In this document: in pieces, positions 17,163-26,116 of the stretch
Layout: every line of letters begins with the position of its first letter
Numbering within the stretch: position 1 is the stretch's first letter
Source: Thermomicrobiales bacterium
Lineage (GTDB): Bacteria > Chloroflexota > Chloroflexia > Thermomicrobiales > UBA6265
NCBI GenBank assembly: GCA_020432165.1
Contig: JAGQGU010000005.1
Span: 62,001-126,000, forward strand
Direction of reading: 5' to 3'
DNA: 64,000 nt
Position numbers and translations under genes: made by a program
Notes under the pieces: generated by a model
What the model was told of the DNA's origin: nothing
Databases searched by the model: none
What the model saw: only the letters and a program-made list of their open reading frames with translations

Positions 17163-18740
17163 CTATCCCTCGGCGCGATGCTCGCCGAAGACATCACGCA
17201 GGGCATTGGCAACTTGCCCCAACGTGGCCCCGGCGAGCAGTGCCTGCTTCATGTAGGGCAGCAGGTTGTCTTCGCCATTGGCGACATTGCGCACTGTTTG
17301 CAGGGCAGCATCAACCGCCTCATGGTCCTGATGCTCCTTGTACGCCGTCGTACGAGCCACCTGGCGGGCAACCATCTCCTGATCAATCTTGTGGAGGCTG
17401 ATCGGCGAATCGCTCTTGTCTGCGTCCGCATAGCGATTCACACCGATCACGATCTCGGCACCGGAGCTGCGTGCAACTTCCTTGCGATAGGCGTTCTCGG
17501 CGATGGCATTTTGCACGAAGCCGTGTTCGATCGCCTGTACTGCCCCGCCGCGCTCATCGATCGCGTCAATCCATTCCTGTGCCTTGGCCTCGAGCTGATC
17601 GGTCAACGATTCCACAAAGTACGATCCCGCCAGCGGATCGACCGTTTCCGAGATGCCTGTCTCCTCCGCCAGAATCTGCTGGGTGCGCAAGGCCAAAGTC
17701 GCCGCCTCGGCGGTGGGAATGGCCAGTGCTTCATCGTAGCCATTGGTATGCAGACTCTGGGTACCACCGAGCACCGCGCTAAGCGCCTGATAGGCCACAC
17801 GGACGACGTTATTCAGCGGCTGCTGGGCTGTGAGGGTGACACCACCAGTCTGGGTATGGAAACGAAGCATCTGCGCCTTGGCGCTGGTGACCCCGAATCG
17901 CTCCTTCATAATGCGAGCCCACATCCGCCGGGCAGCACGGAACTTCGCTGCCTCCTCGAAGAGGTTGGAATGCGAGGCAAAGAAGAAGCTGATACGGCCG
18001 CCAACGGTATCAGCATCAAGGCCACAATCGATCGCGGCCTGCATGTAGGCAATACCATCGCTAAGCGTGAAGGCGATCTCCTGGGCGGCGCTGGAGCCAG
18101 CTTCGCGGATGTGATACCCGCTCACAGAGATCGTGTTCCACATCGGCATGTTTTCACCGCAATAGGCGAAAGTATCCGTTACGAGACGCATGCTTGGTCG
18201 TGGCGGGTAGATATAGGTACCACGCGCCGCATACTCCTTGAGGATGTCGTTTTGGATCGTGCCACCGAGCTTCTTCGCATCGGCACCGCGCTCCTCCGCC
18301 ACGATCTGATACATCAGGAGCAGCATGGAGGCCGGAGCGTTGATGGTCATGGAAGTGGTGACCGCCTCCTGATCGATACCATCGAAGAGAATGCGCATAT
18401 CATCCAGCGTGCTCACCGCCACACCGACGCGTCCGACTTCGCCAAAGGCGCGCTTGTCATCCGAATCCAGACCGAGTTGCGTCGGCAGATCGAAGGCGAC
18501 GCTCAGACCGGAGACACCGCGTTCGAGCAACAGGCGGTAGCGGCGGTTGCTATCCTCGGCGCTACTAAAGCCGGCGTACTGACGCATGGTCCAGCGGCGA
18601 CTGCGATACATCCCGGGGTGAATCCCACGCGTAAACGGATAGGTGCCCGGTGCCGGGAGATCGTACGGATGATCCGGCATGGAATAGACCGGCTCGATAT
18701 CGATACCGGAATCGGTAATAATCTCGCGATCAGATGCCAT
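17163..18740 (-). CDS. Methylmalonyl-CoA mutase, large (substrate-binding) subunit
   Basis: 525 residues forming the TIM-barrel substrate domain only; the C-terminal cobalamin-binding domain (DxHxxG) of full-length mutases is absent, so it should pair with a separate small B12 subunit not in this window. Substrate signatures are HPGMYRSRRWTMRQYAGF (Tyr of the GMY type), PPRPSMRLVTDTFAY (Arg) and SVSGYHIREAG (TyrHis pair); Tyr plus Arg argue for methylmalonyl-CoA rather than isobutyryl-CoA. It converts methylmalonyl-CoA to succinyl-CoA. ATG 18740 has GGAGGAAG just upstream. It overlaps the HD gene by 11 bases and follows the epimerase gene in the same operon. Confidence 0.93.
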   Translation of the reverse strand: MASDREIITDSGIDIEPVYSMPDHPYDLPAPGTYPFTRGIHPGMYRSRRWTMRQYAGFSSAEDSNRRYRLLLERGVSGLSVAFDLPTQLGLDSDDKRAFGEVGRVGVAVSTLDDMRILFDGIDQEAVTTSMTINAPASMLLLMYQIVAEERGADAKKLGGTIQNDILKEYAARGTYIYPPRPSMRLVTDTFAYCGENMPMWNTISVSGYHIREAGSSAAQEIAFTLSDGIAYMQAAIDCGLDADTVGGRISFFFASHSNLFEEAAKFRAARRMWARIMKERFGVTSAKAQMLRFHTQTGGVTLTAQQPLNNVVRVAYQALSAVLGGTQSLHTNGYDEALAIPTAEAATLALRTQQILAEETGISETVDPLAGSYFVESLTDQLEAKAQEWIDAIDERGGAVQAIEHGFVQNAIAENAYRKEVARSSGAEIVIGVNRYADADKSDSPISLHKIDQEMVARQVARTTAYKEHQDHEAVDAALQTVRNVANGEDNLLPYMKQALLAGATLGQVANALRDVFGEHRAEG

Positions 18741-19359
18741 CACTTCCTCCTTTTGCAGCGAGTTGTCTGCTCGTCTCGTCCTCATTCAGAAAACCTTGTT
18801 CCACTGCTGCCAACACCAGCCACTCGGCCAGGCTCCATAGCGCAGGGAACTCCTCGATCAATGGCTGCTTGCGTTCGACCAATCGTGTTGGTGTGATATC
18901 GGCAACACGATCGTGGCCAATGGCGGGTGGGAACCAGCTCATAATCATCGGATGGAGAGCATCAATGGCACGAGCGAATCGGGCTTCGGTCGTCTCCTGT
19001 CGCTGAAACTCCTGCCACAATGCATCAATGCGAGAGCGCTGATCAGCAGGCAACATGGCGGTGAGTTTTAGCCCGGCCGCCCACTCTCGAGCCTCGACAC
19101 CGTCCTGCGCATCCCAAATCGGAACATCCCCCGCGAACACCTCGACCAGATCATGCATCGTGAGCAGATCGCGTACCTTGTTATGATCAATTCCATCCGG
19201 AGCAGCATCAGCAAAAAGCATTGCCAACAAGGTGGTATGCCAGACATGCTCGGCTACGGTCTCAAACCTGGGTTCATTCCGAATCCAGGTAGAACGTTGC
19301 TCCGCCTTCAGTGCGTCCGTTGCCACAAAGAAATCGAGACGATCCCTGAGCGCGCTCAT
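18730..19359 (-). CDS. HD-domain phosphohydrolase (YfbR-like)
   Basis: 209 residues of the HD superfamily. The metal-binding residues are in ETVAEHVWHT (first His) and LLTMHDLVEVFAGD (His-Asp pair). A late Asp (RAIDALHPMI) completes the set. Relatives hydrolyse 5'-deoxynucleotides or other phosphates. It overlaps the epimerase stop by ATGA and the mutase start by 11 bases, so it is translated with the propionate genes; whether it acts in that pathway (for example removing a dead-end nucleotide) is unknown. Confidence 0.85.
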   Translation of the reverse strand: MSALRDRLDFFVATDALKAEQRSTWIRNEPRFETVAEHVWHTTLLAMLFADAAPDGIDHNKVRDLLTMHDLVEVFAGDVPIWDAQDGVEAREWAAGLKLTAMLPADQRSRIDALWQEFQRQETTEARFARAIDALHPMIMSWFPPAIGHDRVADITPTRLVERKQPLIEEFPALWSLAEWLVLAAVEQGFLNEDETSRQLAAKGGSDGI

Positions 19360-19778
19360 TCACTCACCTGCACGAGTTCGGTGAGGACGCCATTGCAGGC
19401 CTTGGGATGGATAAAGGCAATGCGCCAGCCGTGGGCACCACTGCGGGGAGTCTCATCAATCAACTGGATATTGGCGGCTTTCAGCTCGGCAAGTTTGGCC
19501 TCGATATCAGGCACCTGGAAGGCGACGTGATGAACGCCCTCCCCCTTCTTTGCCATATAGGCCGCAATCGGTCCTTCGGGGTCGGTCGGCTGGATCAGCT
19601 CAATCCAGCCACTACCGGCATGAATGGTGACCGCGACAATGTGTTGTTCGGGAATCGCGAAAGGTTCGCCGACCTCAAAACCAAGCGACGAGTAGATGGC
19701 GGCCGCGGCATCGAGATCGCGCACCACGTAACCAACGTGATGCAGTTGCATACCAGCATCCGTATCCATCATCTTCAC
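19356..19778 (-). CDS. mce: Methylmalonyl-CoA epimerase
   Basis: A 140-residue vicinal-oxygen-chelate protein that interconverts (R)- and (S)-methylmalonyl-CoA. The metal ligands are visible in MQLHHVGYVV (His), GEGVHHVAFQVPD (His) and NGVLTELVQ (Glu). The chain contains the two beta-alpha-beta-beta-beta repeats expected. Residues 1-9 before MQLHHVG may be extra; MQLHHVG would be an alternative start. ATGA overlap with the HD gene and the downstream mutase subunit support the assignment. Confidence 0.92.
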   Translation of the reverse strand: MKMMDTDAGMQLHHVGYVVRDLDAAAAIYSSLGFEVGEPFAIPEQHIVAVTIHAGSGWIELIQPTDPEGPIAAYMAKKGEGVHHVAFQVPDIEAKLAELKAANIQLIDETPRSGAHGWRIAFIHPKACNGVLTELVQVSE

Positions 19779-19793
19779 CGCTCCTTTGTCTAG

Positions 19794-22334
19794 CTAGACC
19801 GGCAGCGGATCCTTGGAGAGCACAACGCCTCGCTCGCGCCGGCCAGTTAACTCAAAGTATCCACGCAAAACGGTGTCCGCAACAGGCACAGCAAAGGTTG
19901 ATCCTTCGCCACCTGCCTCAATGATGACGGCCACTGCGATCTCGGGATCCTCCATTGGCGCATAGCAAGTGAACCAGGCGTGTGTATCCGCTGCACCGAT
20001 ATCGTCAGTCAATCCAAACTCGGCAGTTCCCGTCTTACCGGCAACGTTGATGAGCTCAATCGAACCGTCTTCCAATTGTTCCGTCGGGTTCAGTTTCGGC
20101 CACTTGGTTACACCCGCGGACGCATGAGCAGTACCAAGCTCACTTTGCACAACCTGTCTCATCCCCTCCTGCACAACCTCTAGCGCTTCCGCCTTCATAC
20201 CCAACTGGGCATCGGGATCGGTACGCACTACTTCTTCCGTCGGGGTGGAGGCAGTAGTAGTCGGTGCAGGTGTGGCGCTCTGAGGTGTCGCTACGGCGGA
20301 TTGTGGGGTCGCAGCAAGAACTTGAGAGACCTTCGGCAATTCCTGGGTCTTTTTGTGGACAATCGTGGGTGTGCGCACCTCGCCGTTCGCGGCGATGATG
20401 CCCGTGTTAAAGGCCATTTGCAGCGGAGTAGCGCGGAATTCACCCTGTCCGATGCTTAGGTTGAGCGAGTCACCGACTGTCCAGCTTTCAGAGAACGTAT
20501 CGATCTTCCATTCCGGCGTTGGGAAAAAGCCCTTGCCTTCAGCGATCTCGATACCGGTGTACTTGCCGAACCAGAACTTCTCGGTCATGTCTTCGACGAT
20601 TGACGCGATACCCTCTCCATCGAAAACGTGCTTCGTTTCATTCGCGATAGATTGTTCCAGCAGATGGTAGTCCCAGTAGAAAACGGGTTGATTGGGTGAA
20701 TCTACGGGTTCCTCGCGCTCCGAGGCGACGTTGTAGAAAAAGACGTCACAGGATTCACGAATCGCCCCATAGACATCAAGCGTCCCATGCTCGCCGCCGC
20801 TCCAACCTTTCCAGCAGGCCCATTTAGGAGCATTTGTGTAATCGGTGGTGCTCGGTACCGCTATGCATCCCGAGCAGTAGTATTCGTTATTTACGGTCAG
20901 CGATCCTCTATCCAGCGCGCTGGCGGCAAGGAAGACCTTATAGGTCGATCCTGGCGGATAGGCTTCATCGACGCAGCGATTGAGGAATGCCTTGGGGCCA
21001 TTGTCCTCGATATACTCGTTCCATTTGCGGCTTGAAATACCGCTGATAAATAACTGATTGTCGTAATAGGGGTAGCTCACCATGGCGTGAATCTCGCCAT
21101 TTCTCGGATCGTAGGCCACCACCGCGCCACCGGTGGGGATCTTCCATGGAAGATCCCGTCCATCGGCGAGACGTTTTTGGTTGGCGGTTTCCTTGGCTTC
21201 GGCCGCAGCAGCAACTTGCTCTTCCAGAATCTTACCGACTGCCTGCTGCAACTCCAGGTCAATCGTTAGCCAGATATTCTGACCAGCCACAGCATCACGC
21301 GTGCTCTTCGGAATAACGCGCTGCTGAATACCCATTGCGTCGACTTCGACCTCGCGCCGACCTCGCTGGCCACGCAAGTCCTTCTCCAACGCCTGTTCGA
21401 CACCGACCTTGCCGATGACATCGTTCTGCTCGTAAATGCGTTCGCCGTTCTCCCCCATATAGCGGGGATCATCAACCAGTGCGGCGTCAATCGGAGCGAC
21501 ATAGCCGATGACGTGGCTCATCACCTCGCCACCGTTGTACTGGCGCACCAGGGCGTCGTCGTTCAACTCGACGCCAGGCAAGTACATTTTGTTGGCTTCC
21601 AGCTTGAGTGCGGTCTCGCGCGGCACATCGCTGGCAATCAGCACTGGCAGGCGCTTGCTCCACTGGTTCTCGATCTGCCAAACAAGCCGATTCATCACCT
21701 GAATACCGGGCATCTCATTGATAGCCGCGCGGAAACGGGCAGCATCATCCTGCGTCAGGCCGCCGTTCGGTGTCAGGTTCAGATAGATCTCGCGATCGAG
21801 TGCCTTGGTCCAGTAATCGATCCGTTCGGCGGCGTCCTCACCGGTGTAGCCAAGCATGGTGGCAACACGCGAAAAGACCGTATTTTCGGAACCCTTGCGC
21901 ATACCCGCCTGTTGGGCCACAAGTGTGTCTTCAATCTGCAGGGCGGAGATGAGCGTATCCAGCACGTGTTGGCGTGCTTCCGCTTCCTCCTTCTCGTCGG
22001 GAAGTTGATCCGGATGAATCAGCAACTCCCAACTGCGACGATTCTCGGCGAGCCGGCGCCCCCTACGATCAACAATCAAACCGCGCGCCGCTGGCAGGAA
22101 CTCCGTGTTAATCACGTTCTCCTGCGCCTTCTCGCGATAGGCTTCGCCCTGAACAAGTTGCATATAGCCGAGCTTGGCGGCCATGGTCCCGAAGACGCCG
22201 ACCAATCCGGTCTTCATCAACAAGGTACGGCGATTCAACTCGATCTGATCCACGCGCAGATGACGATCGTTGCGCTTCTTGCGCTTACGCTCGCCCGGGG
22301 GATCGTATTGCATGCGCTTGTGGCGACTGAACAA
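19794..22334 (-). CDS. mrdA: Penicillin-binding protein 2 (class B, elongation transpeptidase)
   Basis: 846 residues from a TTG start with AGGAG 9 bases upstream (an ATG seven codons later has no SD). A basic cytoplasmic tail precedes one membrane helix (about 38-60), then the dimerisation domain (AARGLIVDRRGRRLAENR) and the transpeptidase domain. Active-site motifs: PPGSTYK (Ser at about 463), SCD in place of SxN, and GKTGTAE (about 767). The Ala/Thr/Pro-rich insertion TPQSAVATPQSATPAPTTT before the last motif looks like a flexible loop. It cross-links peptidoglycan in elongation with MreD, encoded just upstream. Confidence 0.93.
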   Translation of the reverse strand: MFSRHKRMQYDPPGERKRKKRNDRHLRVDQIELNRRTLLMKTGLVGVFGTMAAKLGYMQLVQGEAYREKAQENVINTEFLPAARGLIVDRRGRRLAENRRSWELLIHPDQLPDEKEEAEARQHVLDTLISALQIEDTLVAQQAGMRKGSENTVFSRVATMLGYTGEDAAERIDYWTKALDREIYLNLTPNGGLTQDDAARFRAAINEMPGIQVMNRLVWQIENQWSKRLPVLIASDVPRETALKLEANKMYLPGVELNDDALVRQYNGGEVMSHVIGYVAPIDAALVDDPRYMGENGERIYEQNDVIGKVGVEQALEKDLRGQRGRREVEVDAMGIQQRVIPKSTRDAVAGQNIWLTIDLELQQAVGKILEEQVAAAAEAKETANQKRLADGRDLPWKIPTGGAVVAYDPRNGEIHAMVSYPYYDNQLFISGISSRKWNEYIEDNGPKAFLNRCVDEAYPPGSTYKVFLAASALDRGSLTVNNEYYCSGCIAVPSTTDYTNAPKWACWKGWSGGEHGTLDVYGAIRESCDVFFYNVASEREEPVDSPNQPVFYWDYHLLEQSIANETKHVFDGEGIASIVEDMTEKFWFGKYTGIEIAEGKGFFPTPEWKIDTFSESWTVGDSLNLSIGQGEFRATPLQMAFNTGIIAANGEVRTPTIVHKKTQELPKVSQVLAATPQSAVATPQSATPAPTTTASTPTEEVVRTDPDAQLGMKAEALEVVQEGMRQVVQSELGTAHASAGVTKWPKLNPTEQLEDGSIELINVAGKTGTAEFGLTDDIGAADTHAWFTCYAPMEDPEIAVAVIIEAGGEGSTFAVPVADTVLRGYFELTGRRERGVVLSKDPLPV

Positions 22335-22363
22335 GGAATCGACTCCTGCCTACCGGGGACCAG

Positions 22364-22813
22364 CTATCGCTTGTAGATACGTCGGTAGATGAAATAGATG
22401 ATCGGAACGAAGAGAAGCTGCATGGTTGTCTGAATCAAAACATCGAAAAAACCAACTCCACCGCGAGCCACGCTCAGGAAGAGATTGTTGAAGAGCGCGG
22501 ACATCGCCACCAGTACCATGACGCTGACGGGATTGATGGCCCATGGCCGCACCCGCAATGGCTGCGCGGCCAACACCATCGGGATCATGGCCAGGGCGTG
22601 AATGCCAAGTGCATCCATACCGAGAATATCCAGCAGTAGTCCGAAGGTGAATGTCCAGATCAACGCCTCCTGCACACTACAGCGTGTACATCGGAAGAAG
22701 AGCACGACAAAAACAAGATTCGGCGCAGCGCCCCAGGGTGCATAGCGAGCAAAAAGCGTGGATTGCAGTAGCGCCAGCGTGAGGAGCAGCACAAAGAGCA
22801 ACGGCCTGGACAT
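22364..22813 (-). CDS. mreD: Rod shape-determining protein MreD
   Basis: 149 residues, four to five membrane segments, with the family pattern of a hydrophobic start (PLLFVLLLTLALLQSTLFA), APNLVFVVLFF, a GLLLDILGMDALGIHALAMIP segment and a last helix ending YFIYRRIYKR. It is part of the elongasome membrane complex. It lies 29 bases upstream of PBP2 as in many genomes, but mreB and mreC are not upstream; a divergent ketoacyl synthase gene is there instead. Confidence 0.85.
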   Translation of the reverse strand: MSRPLLFVLLLTLALLQSTLFARYAPWGAAPNLVFVVLFFRCTRCSVQEALIWTFTFGLLLDILGMDALGIHALAMIPMVLAAQPLRVRPWAINPVSVMVLVAMSALFNNLFLSVARGGVGFFDVLIQTTMQLLFVPIIYFIYRRIYKR

Positions 22814-23008
22814 AGCGAGGTGGTGCTGGCTCCTCTACTGAGTAAACGCATGGGGCGGGCTATCGGATTCGGTCTCCGATCAACTGCCTTAAGGATAGCA
22901 TTCGCATGCAGTGAACGAACTCCTGACGCACGGCTACTGCAATCTCCGGTAAACTCAGCGTAACGGTTAGGGAACCGAACATAGTCAAACCTCCTGTGGG
23001 GATGCTGT

Positions 23009-24286
23009 ATGCAACTCTTCCAACCAAAGCGAGTGGTGGTAACCGGCATTGGTGTTATCAGCAGCCTCGCTACATCCGCCCGCGAAACCTGGCAGAAGGT
23101 ACTCGCTGGTGAAACGGGAATTCGCCGGGCTGCCAATCTGGATCCGGCCAAACACAAATGTCTGCTTCGGGCAGACGTAAACGATGACGATATCCCCCAG
23201 CGATTCCTCGCCGGGAAGGAGCTGCGCAACGCCAGCCGCTATACCAGGATGGCGATGGAAGCAGCCGGTGAAGCGATGATCGATGCCGGACTCCTGGACG
23301 CCGATCTCAATCCGATCATGGATCTGCGCGATGCCGGTGTTGCTGCCGGTACCTGCGTCGGGGGCACCTACGACGATGTGTTGCCGGTACATACCCAGTA
23401 CGTCGAGCGCGACGGTGCACCACGCGTACCCCCGCATCTGCATGTGATGTTCCCGCACAATATTGGCGGTTACACCATCAGCAAGAAGTTCGGGATGATG
23501 GGACCAAGCAGCACGGTCGTCACCGCCTGCGCCACTGGTAGTCAGGCGATCGGCGATGGCTTCGCGGCGATCAAGTGGGGCAAGGCACCACTGATGATTG
23601 CCGGGGCGATGGAAAGCACCCAACATCCGCTTTTCGAGCTCGGCTTTGAGGCGATGAAGGCGCTCTGCACCGATTCCAATGAGAATCCGGACTACGCCAG
23701 CCGCCCATTCAACAGCGATCGTGCCGGCTTCATCCTCGGTGAGGGTGCAGGCATGCTGGTGCTGGAGGAGCTCGAGCACGCGCAGGCACGCGGCGCACGC
23801 ATCTATTGCGAGATCGCCGGGTTCGCGACTAGCAACGATGCCTATCACCCCATCGCACCTCAGCCAGATGGGCTCGGTGCTGCCAAAGCGATCACCGATG
23901 CGCTGGCGGACGCCGGTATCTCTCCAGATGAGATCGATCATGTGAATGCACACGCTGCTTCAACACCGGCTGGCGATGTCGCCGAAGCCAATGCCATCAA
24001 GATGGCGCTCGGCGAGCGCGGTAGCAGCATACCGGTGACCTCGGTGAAGGGCGCATTCGGCCACGGCATGGCTGCCAGTGGCGCGCTCGAAACCTCCATG
24101 GCTGTCTTCACGATGTACGAGCAGACGATTCCGCTCACACGTAATCAGACCGATCCTGACCCGGAAGTTGGCCTCAACGTGGTCACGGCCAGCAAAAAAG
24201 CTGATATTCGGGCAATGACCAAGCACAGCTTTGGGCTGGGCGGACAGAATGCAGTACTGGTGCTGAAGCGCTGGGATGCTGCGTGA
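23009..24286 (+). CDS. Beta-ketoacyl-ACP synthase II-like enzyme (divergent)
   Basis: 425-residue thiolase-fold condensing enzyme. The Cys-His-His triad is complete: VVTACATGS (Cys174), NAHAAST (His315, where most FabF have AHGT) and KGAFGHGMAASG (His352, where most have KSxxGHxxGAAG). The C-terminal KHSFGLGGQNAVLVLKRW is typical. These altered motifs and the longer N-terminal half set it apart from the second FabF in this cluster, so it may handle other chain lengths or primers. Stop overlaps the next gene (GTGA). Confidence 0.88.
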   Translation: MQLFQPKRVVVTGIGVISSLATSARETWQKVLAGETGIRRAANLDPAKHKCLLRADVNDDDIPQRFLAGKELRNASRYTRMAMEAAGEAMIDAGLLDADLNPIMDLRDAGVAAGTCVGGTYDDVLPVHTQYVERDGAPRVPPHLHVMFPHNIGGYTISKKFGMMGPSSTVVTACATGSQAIGDGFAAIKWGKAPLMIAGAMESTQHPLFELGFEAMKALCTDSNENPDYASRPFNSDRAGFILGEGAGMLVLEELEHAQARGARIYCEIAGFATSNDAYHPIAPQPDGLGAAKAITDALADAGISPDEIDHVNAHAASTPAGDVAEANAIKMALGERGSSIPVTSVKGAFGHGMAASGALETSMAVFTMYEQTIPLTRNQTDPDPEVGLNVVTASKKADIRAMTKHSFGLGGQNAVLVLKRWDAA

Positions 24287-24681
24287 GCGATCAGCACGAT
24301 CGCCCGATAGTCACAATTGGCGATGTTGGCCAGTTCGTGATGGAGTTCGCAAGCCTGATCGGGATCGGACTCATTGGCTGGCATCTGCCGGGCAAGGGCG
24401 TATTCGGAGCAATCCTCGCGGTTGCAATGATTCTGGCGATCGGATTCGTGTGGGGCCGCTTCCGCACACCTGGCTTTGTCCCGACCGGTCGCGAGCCCGA
24501 TGTACCGGTATCTGGCAAGATACGAATCGCGCTGGAACTAGGTGTGTATGCACTGGGACTCTTCGGAATCTGGTGGAGCGGTCGGGAACAAACCGCCATG
24601 ATCGTGGCGGGAGTAGCCGTGGTGACTATCGCGTTCTCCTGGCGACGATATGCGGCGCTATGGGGAACGCAGGCATCGTAG
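24283..24681 (+). CDS. DUF2568 (YrdB-family) membrane protein
   Basis: 132 residues, four predicted membrane helices. The family pattern includes an early Glu/Leu-rich helix (FVMEFASLIGIGLIGW), GFVWGRFRTP and a later IRIALELGVYALGLFGIWW. The function of the family is unknown. The GTG start overlaps the ketoacyl synthase stop, suggesting coupling. Its TAG stop is part of a CGTAGG repeat tag (24677-24682), so the C-terminus (GTQAS) may have been set by the repeat. Confidence 0.8.
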   Translation: MSDQHDRPIVTIGDVGQFVMEFASLIGIGLIGWHLPGKGVFGAILAVAMILAIGFVWGRFRTPGFVPTGREPDVPVSGKIRIALELGVYALGLFGIWWSGREQTAMIVAGVAVVTIAFSWRRYAALWGTQAS

Positions 24682-25016
24682 GCCCGGATTTTATATCCGG
24701 GGTTTGGGAGAGACGCCTCTCAACCCGCGCGTAAGGCGCAGGCGTACGTTTCCACCGGACGTAGCCCCGGGGTGAATCCCCGGGGTGCGGGGGAAGGTCT
24801 CTCGACCCGCGCATAAGGGCAGCAAGCTGCCGCCTGCGGCAGCGCGGGCGTACATTCCACCCGGACGTAGCCCCGGGGTGTGAGGAAGGTCTCTCAACCC
24901 GCGCATAAGGGCAGCAAGCTGCCGCCTACGGCAGCGCGGGAGTACATTGCACTCGGACGTAGCCCCGGGGTTGATCCCCGGGGTGCGAGGAAGATCTCTC
25001 GACCCGAGCGAATATG
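24677..25016. repeat. Tandem array of CGTAGG/CCCCGGGG hairpin units
   Basis: About 340 bases with no gene. It opens with the CGTAGG tag and stem CCCGGAT/ATCCGGG (24683-24701). Three tandem units then each begin ACGTAGCCCCGGGGT at 24759, 24865 and 24957 (steps of 106 and 92 bases; the second unit lacks the GAATCCCCGGGG arm). Units share AAGGTCTCTC-ACCCGCGC and GGCAGCAAGCTGCCGCC hairpins. Not CRISPR: units contain no unique spacers. The fabD SD follows at about 25036. I see no promoter with certainty inside. Confidence 0.85.
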
Positions 25017-25047
25017 CGATAGACGTCCTAAATTTGGAGGAACCATC

Positions 25048-25998
25048 ATGTCAATCATGGACCAACTCGGAACCAGTTATGCCTTCATCTTCCCCGGGCA
25101 AGGTAGCCAAACAGTGGGTATGGGCAAGGATCTCTACGATCACAGCAAAGCTGCACGCGAACTCCTGGATGATGCCAATGAGACGCTCGGGTTTGATCTC
25201 CGCGAGTTGATGTTCGAAGGGCCAGAAGCCGAACTCGGCGACACGAGTATTAGTCAGCCAGCTATCTATACCTGCAGTGCGATGGCCCTTGCGGCGCTCG
25301 CCGAGAAGGCAGAGAAAGCAGGCTCGTATCTCGCGCCAAATATGGTCGCTGGCCATAGCCTCGGCGAGTTTACCGCGTTGCTGGCGGCGGGGGTCTTCGA
25401 TTTCACCACCGGACTCAAACTCGTTCGCGCCCGTGGTGAGTTCATGGCCGCGGCCGGTGAAGAACGCCCAGGAGCAATGAGCGCGGTGCTTGGTTTGGAT
25501 GACGACAAGCTCGCGGAACTCGTGCAGGAAGCGGCACAGGGCGACATCCTCACAGTTGCGAATCTCAATTGCCCGGGCCAGACCGTAATCTCCGGCGAAG
25601 TTGCGCCAATGGATCGCTTCGAGGAGCTCGCCAAGGCAGCCGGTGCGCGCCGCGTGGCCCGACTCCCGATTAGCATCGCCAGTCACTCAGCACTCATGGA
25701 GCCAGCTGCCGCCGAGCTCAACAAGCTTTTCGACGAGATCACCTTTGATGATCCCCAGATGCCAGTGATCGCGAATAGCACCGGTGCCGAACTCACCACC
25801 GCTGCCGAAGTACGCGAAGAACTGCGCACACATGTGATCAAGGGAGTGAACTGGACTGCGACGGTACAGACGATGGCCGCCGCCGGCATTACCACACTGG
25901 TCGAGCTTGGCAATGGTGCGGTACTCGCTGGTCTGAACAAGCGAATCGACAAATCGCTAACCACACTCGGTCTTAAAGACCTCGGTTTGGCAGAATAA
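25048..25998 (+). CDS. fabD: Malonyl-CoA:ACP transacylase
   Basis: 316 residues. The oxyanion-hole motif is FPGQGSQTVGMG, the nucleophile elbow is AGHSLGEFTALLAAG (Ser104), and the catalytic His lies in SIASHSALM. It loads malonyl groups onto acyl-carrier protein for fatty-acid synthesis. ATG 25048 is preceded by TTTGGAGGAACC; the longer frame extends into the repeat array and is rejected. A ketoacyl synthase lies on each side, but fabH, fabG and acpP are not in this cluster. Confidence 0.95.
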   Translation: MSIMDQLGTSYAFIFPGQGSQTVGMGKDLYDHSKAARELLDDANETLGFDLRELMFEGPEAELGDTSISQPAIYTCSAMALAALAEKAEKAGSYLAPNMVAGHSLGEFTALLAAGVFDFTTGLKLVRARGEFMAAAGEERPGAMSAVLGLDDDKLAELVQEAAQGDILTVANLNCPGQTVISGEVAPMDRFEELAKAAGARRVARLPISIASHSALMEPAAAELNKLFDEITFDDPQMPVIANSTGAELTTAAEVREELRTHVIKGVNWTATVQTMAAAGITTLVELGNGAVLAGLNKRIDKSLTTLGLKDLGLAE

Positions 25999-26116
25999 AT
26001 AGGCAATTCGGGCACCATTCGCTAGAATATGTGCTTATAGATTGGGTGACGAAGGTGGCGTACTGCCACAACATGGTAGCCGCATGGAATATGTGGCTAC
26101 GGAAAGGAATCGCCAG

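Noticed and set aside
18741-18785. Cobalamin riboswitch before the mutase or adenosyltransferase genes
   Set aside because: Upstream spaces are too short or filled by coding sequence, and no B12-box is seen.
17070-18896. 608-residue open frame antisense to the mutase gene
   Set aside because: It covers a gene with clear family motifs on the other strand; the translation is rich in Arg/His with no domain, as expected for a GC-rich shadow.
24677-25016. Possible CRISPR array
   Set aside because: Units of about 92-106 bases are repeated as a whole and contain no short constant repeat with unique spacers; no cas gene nearby.
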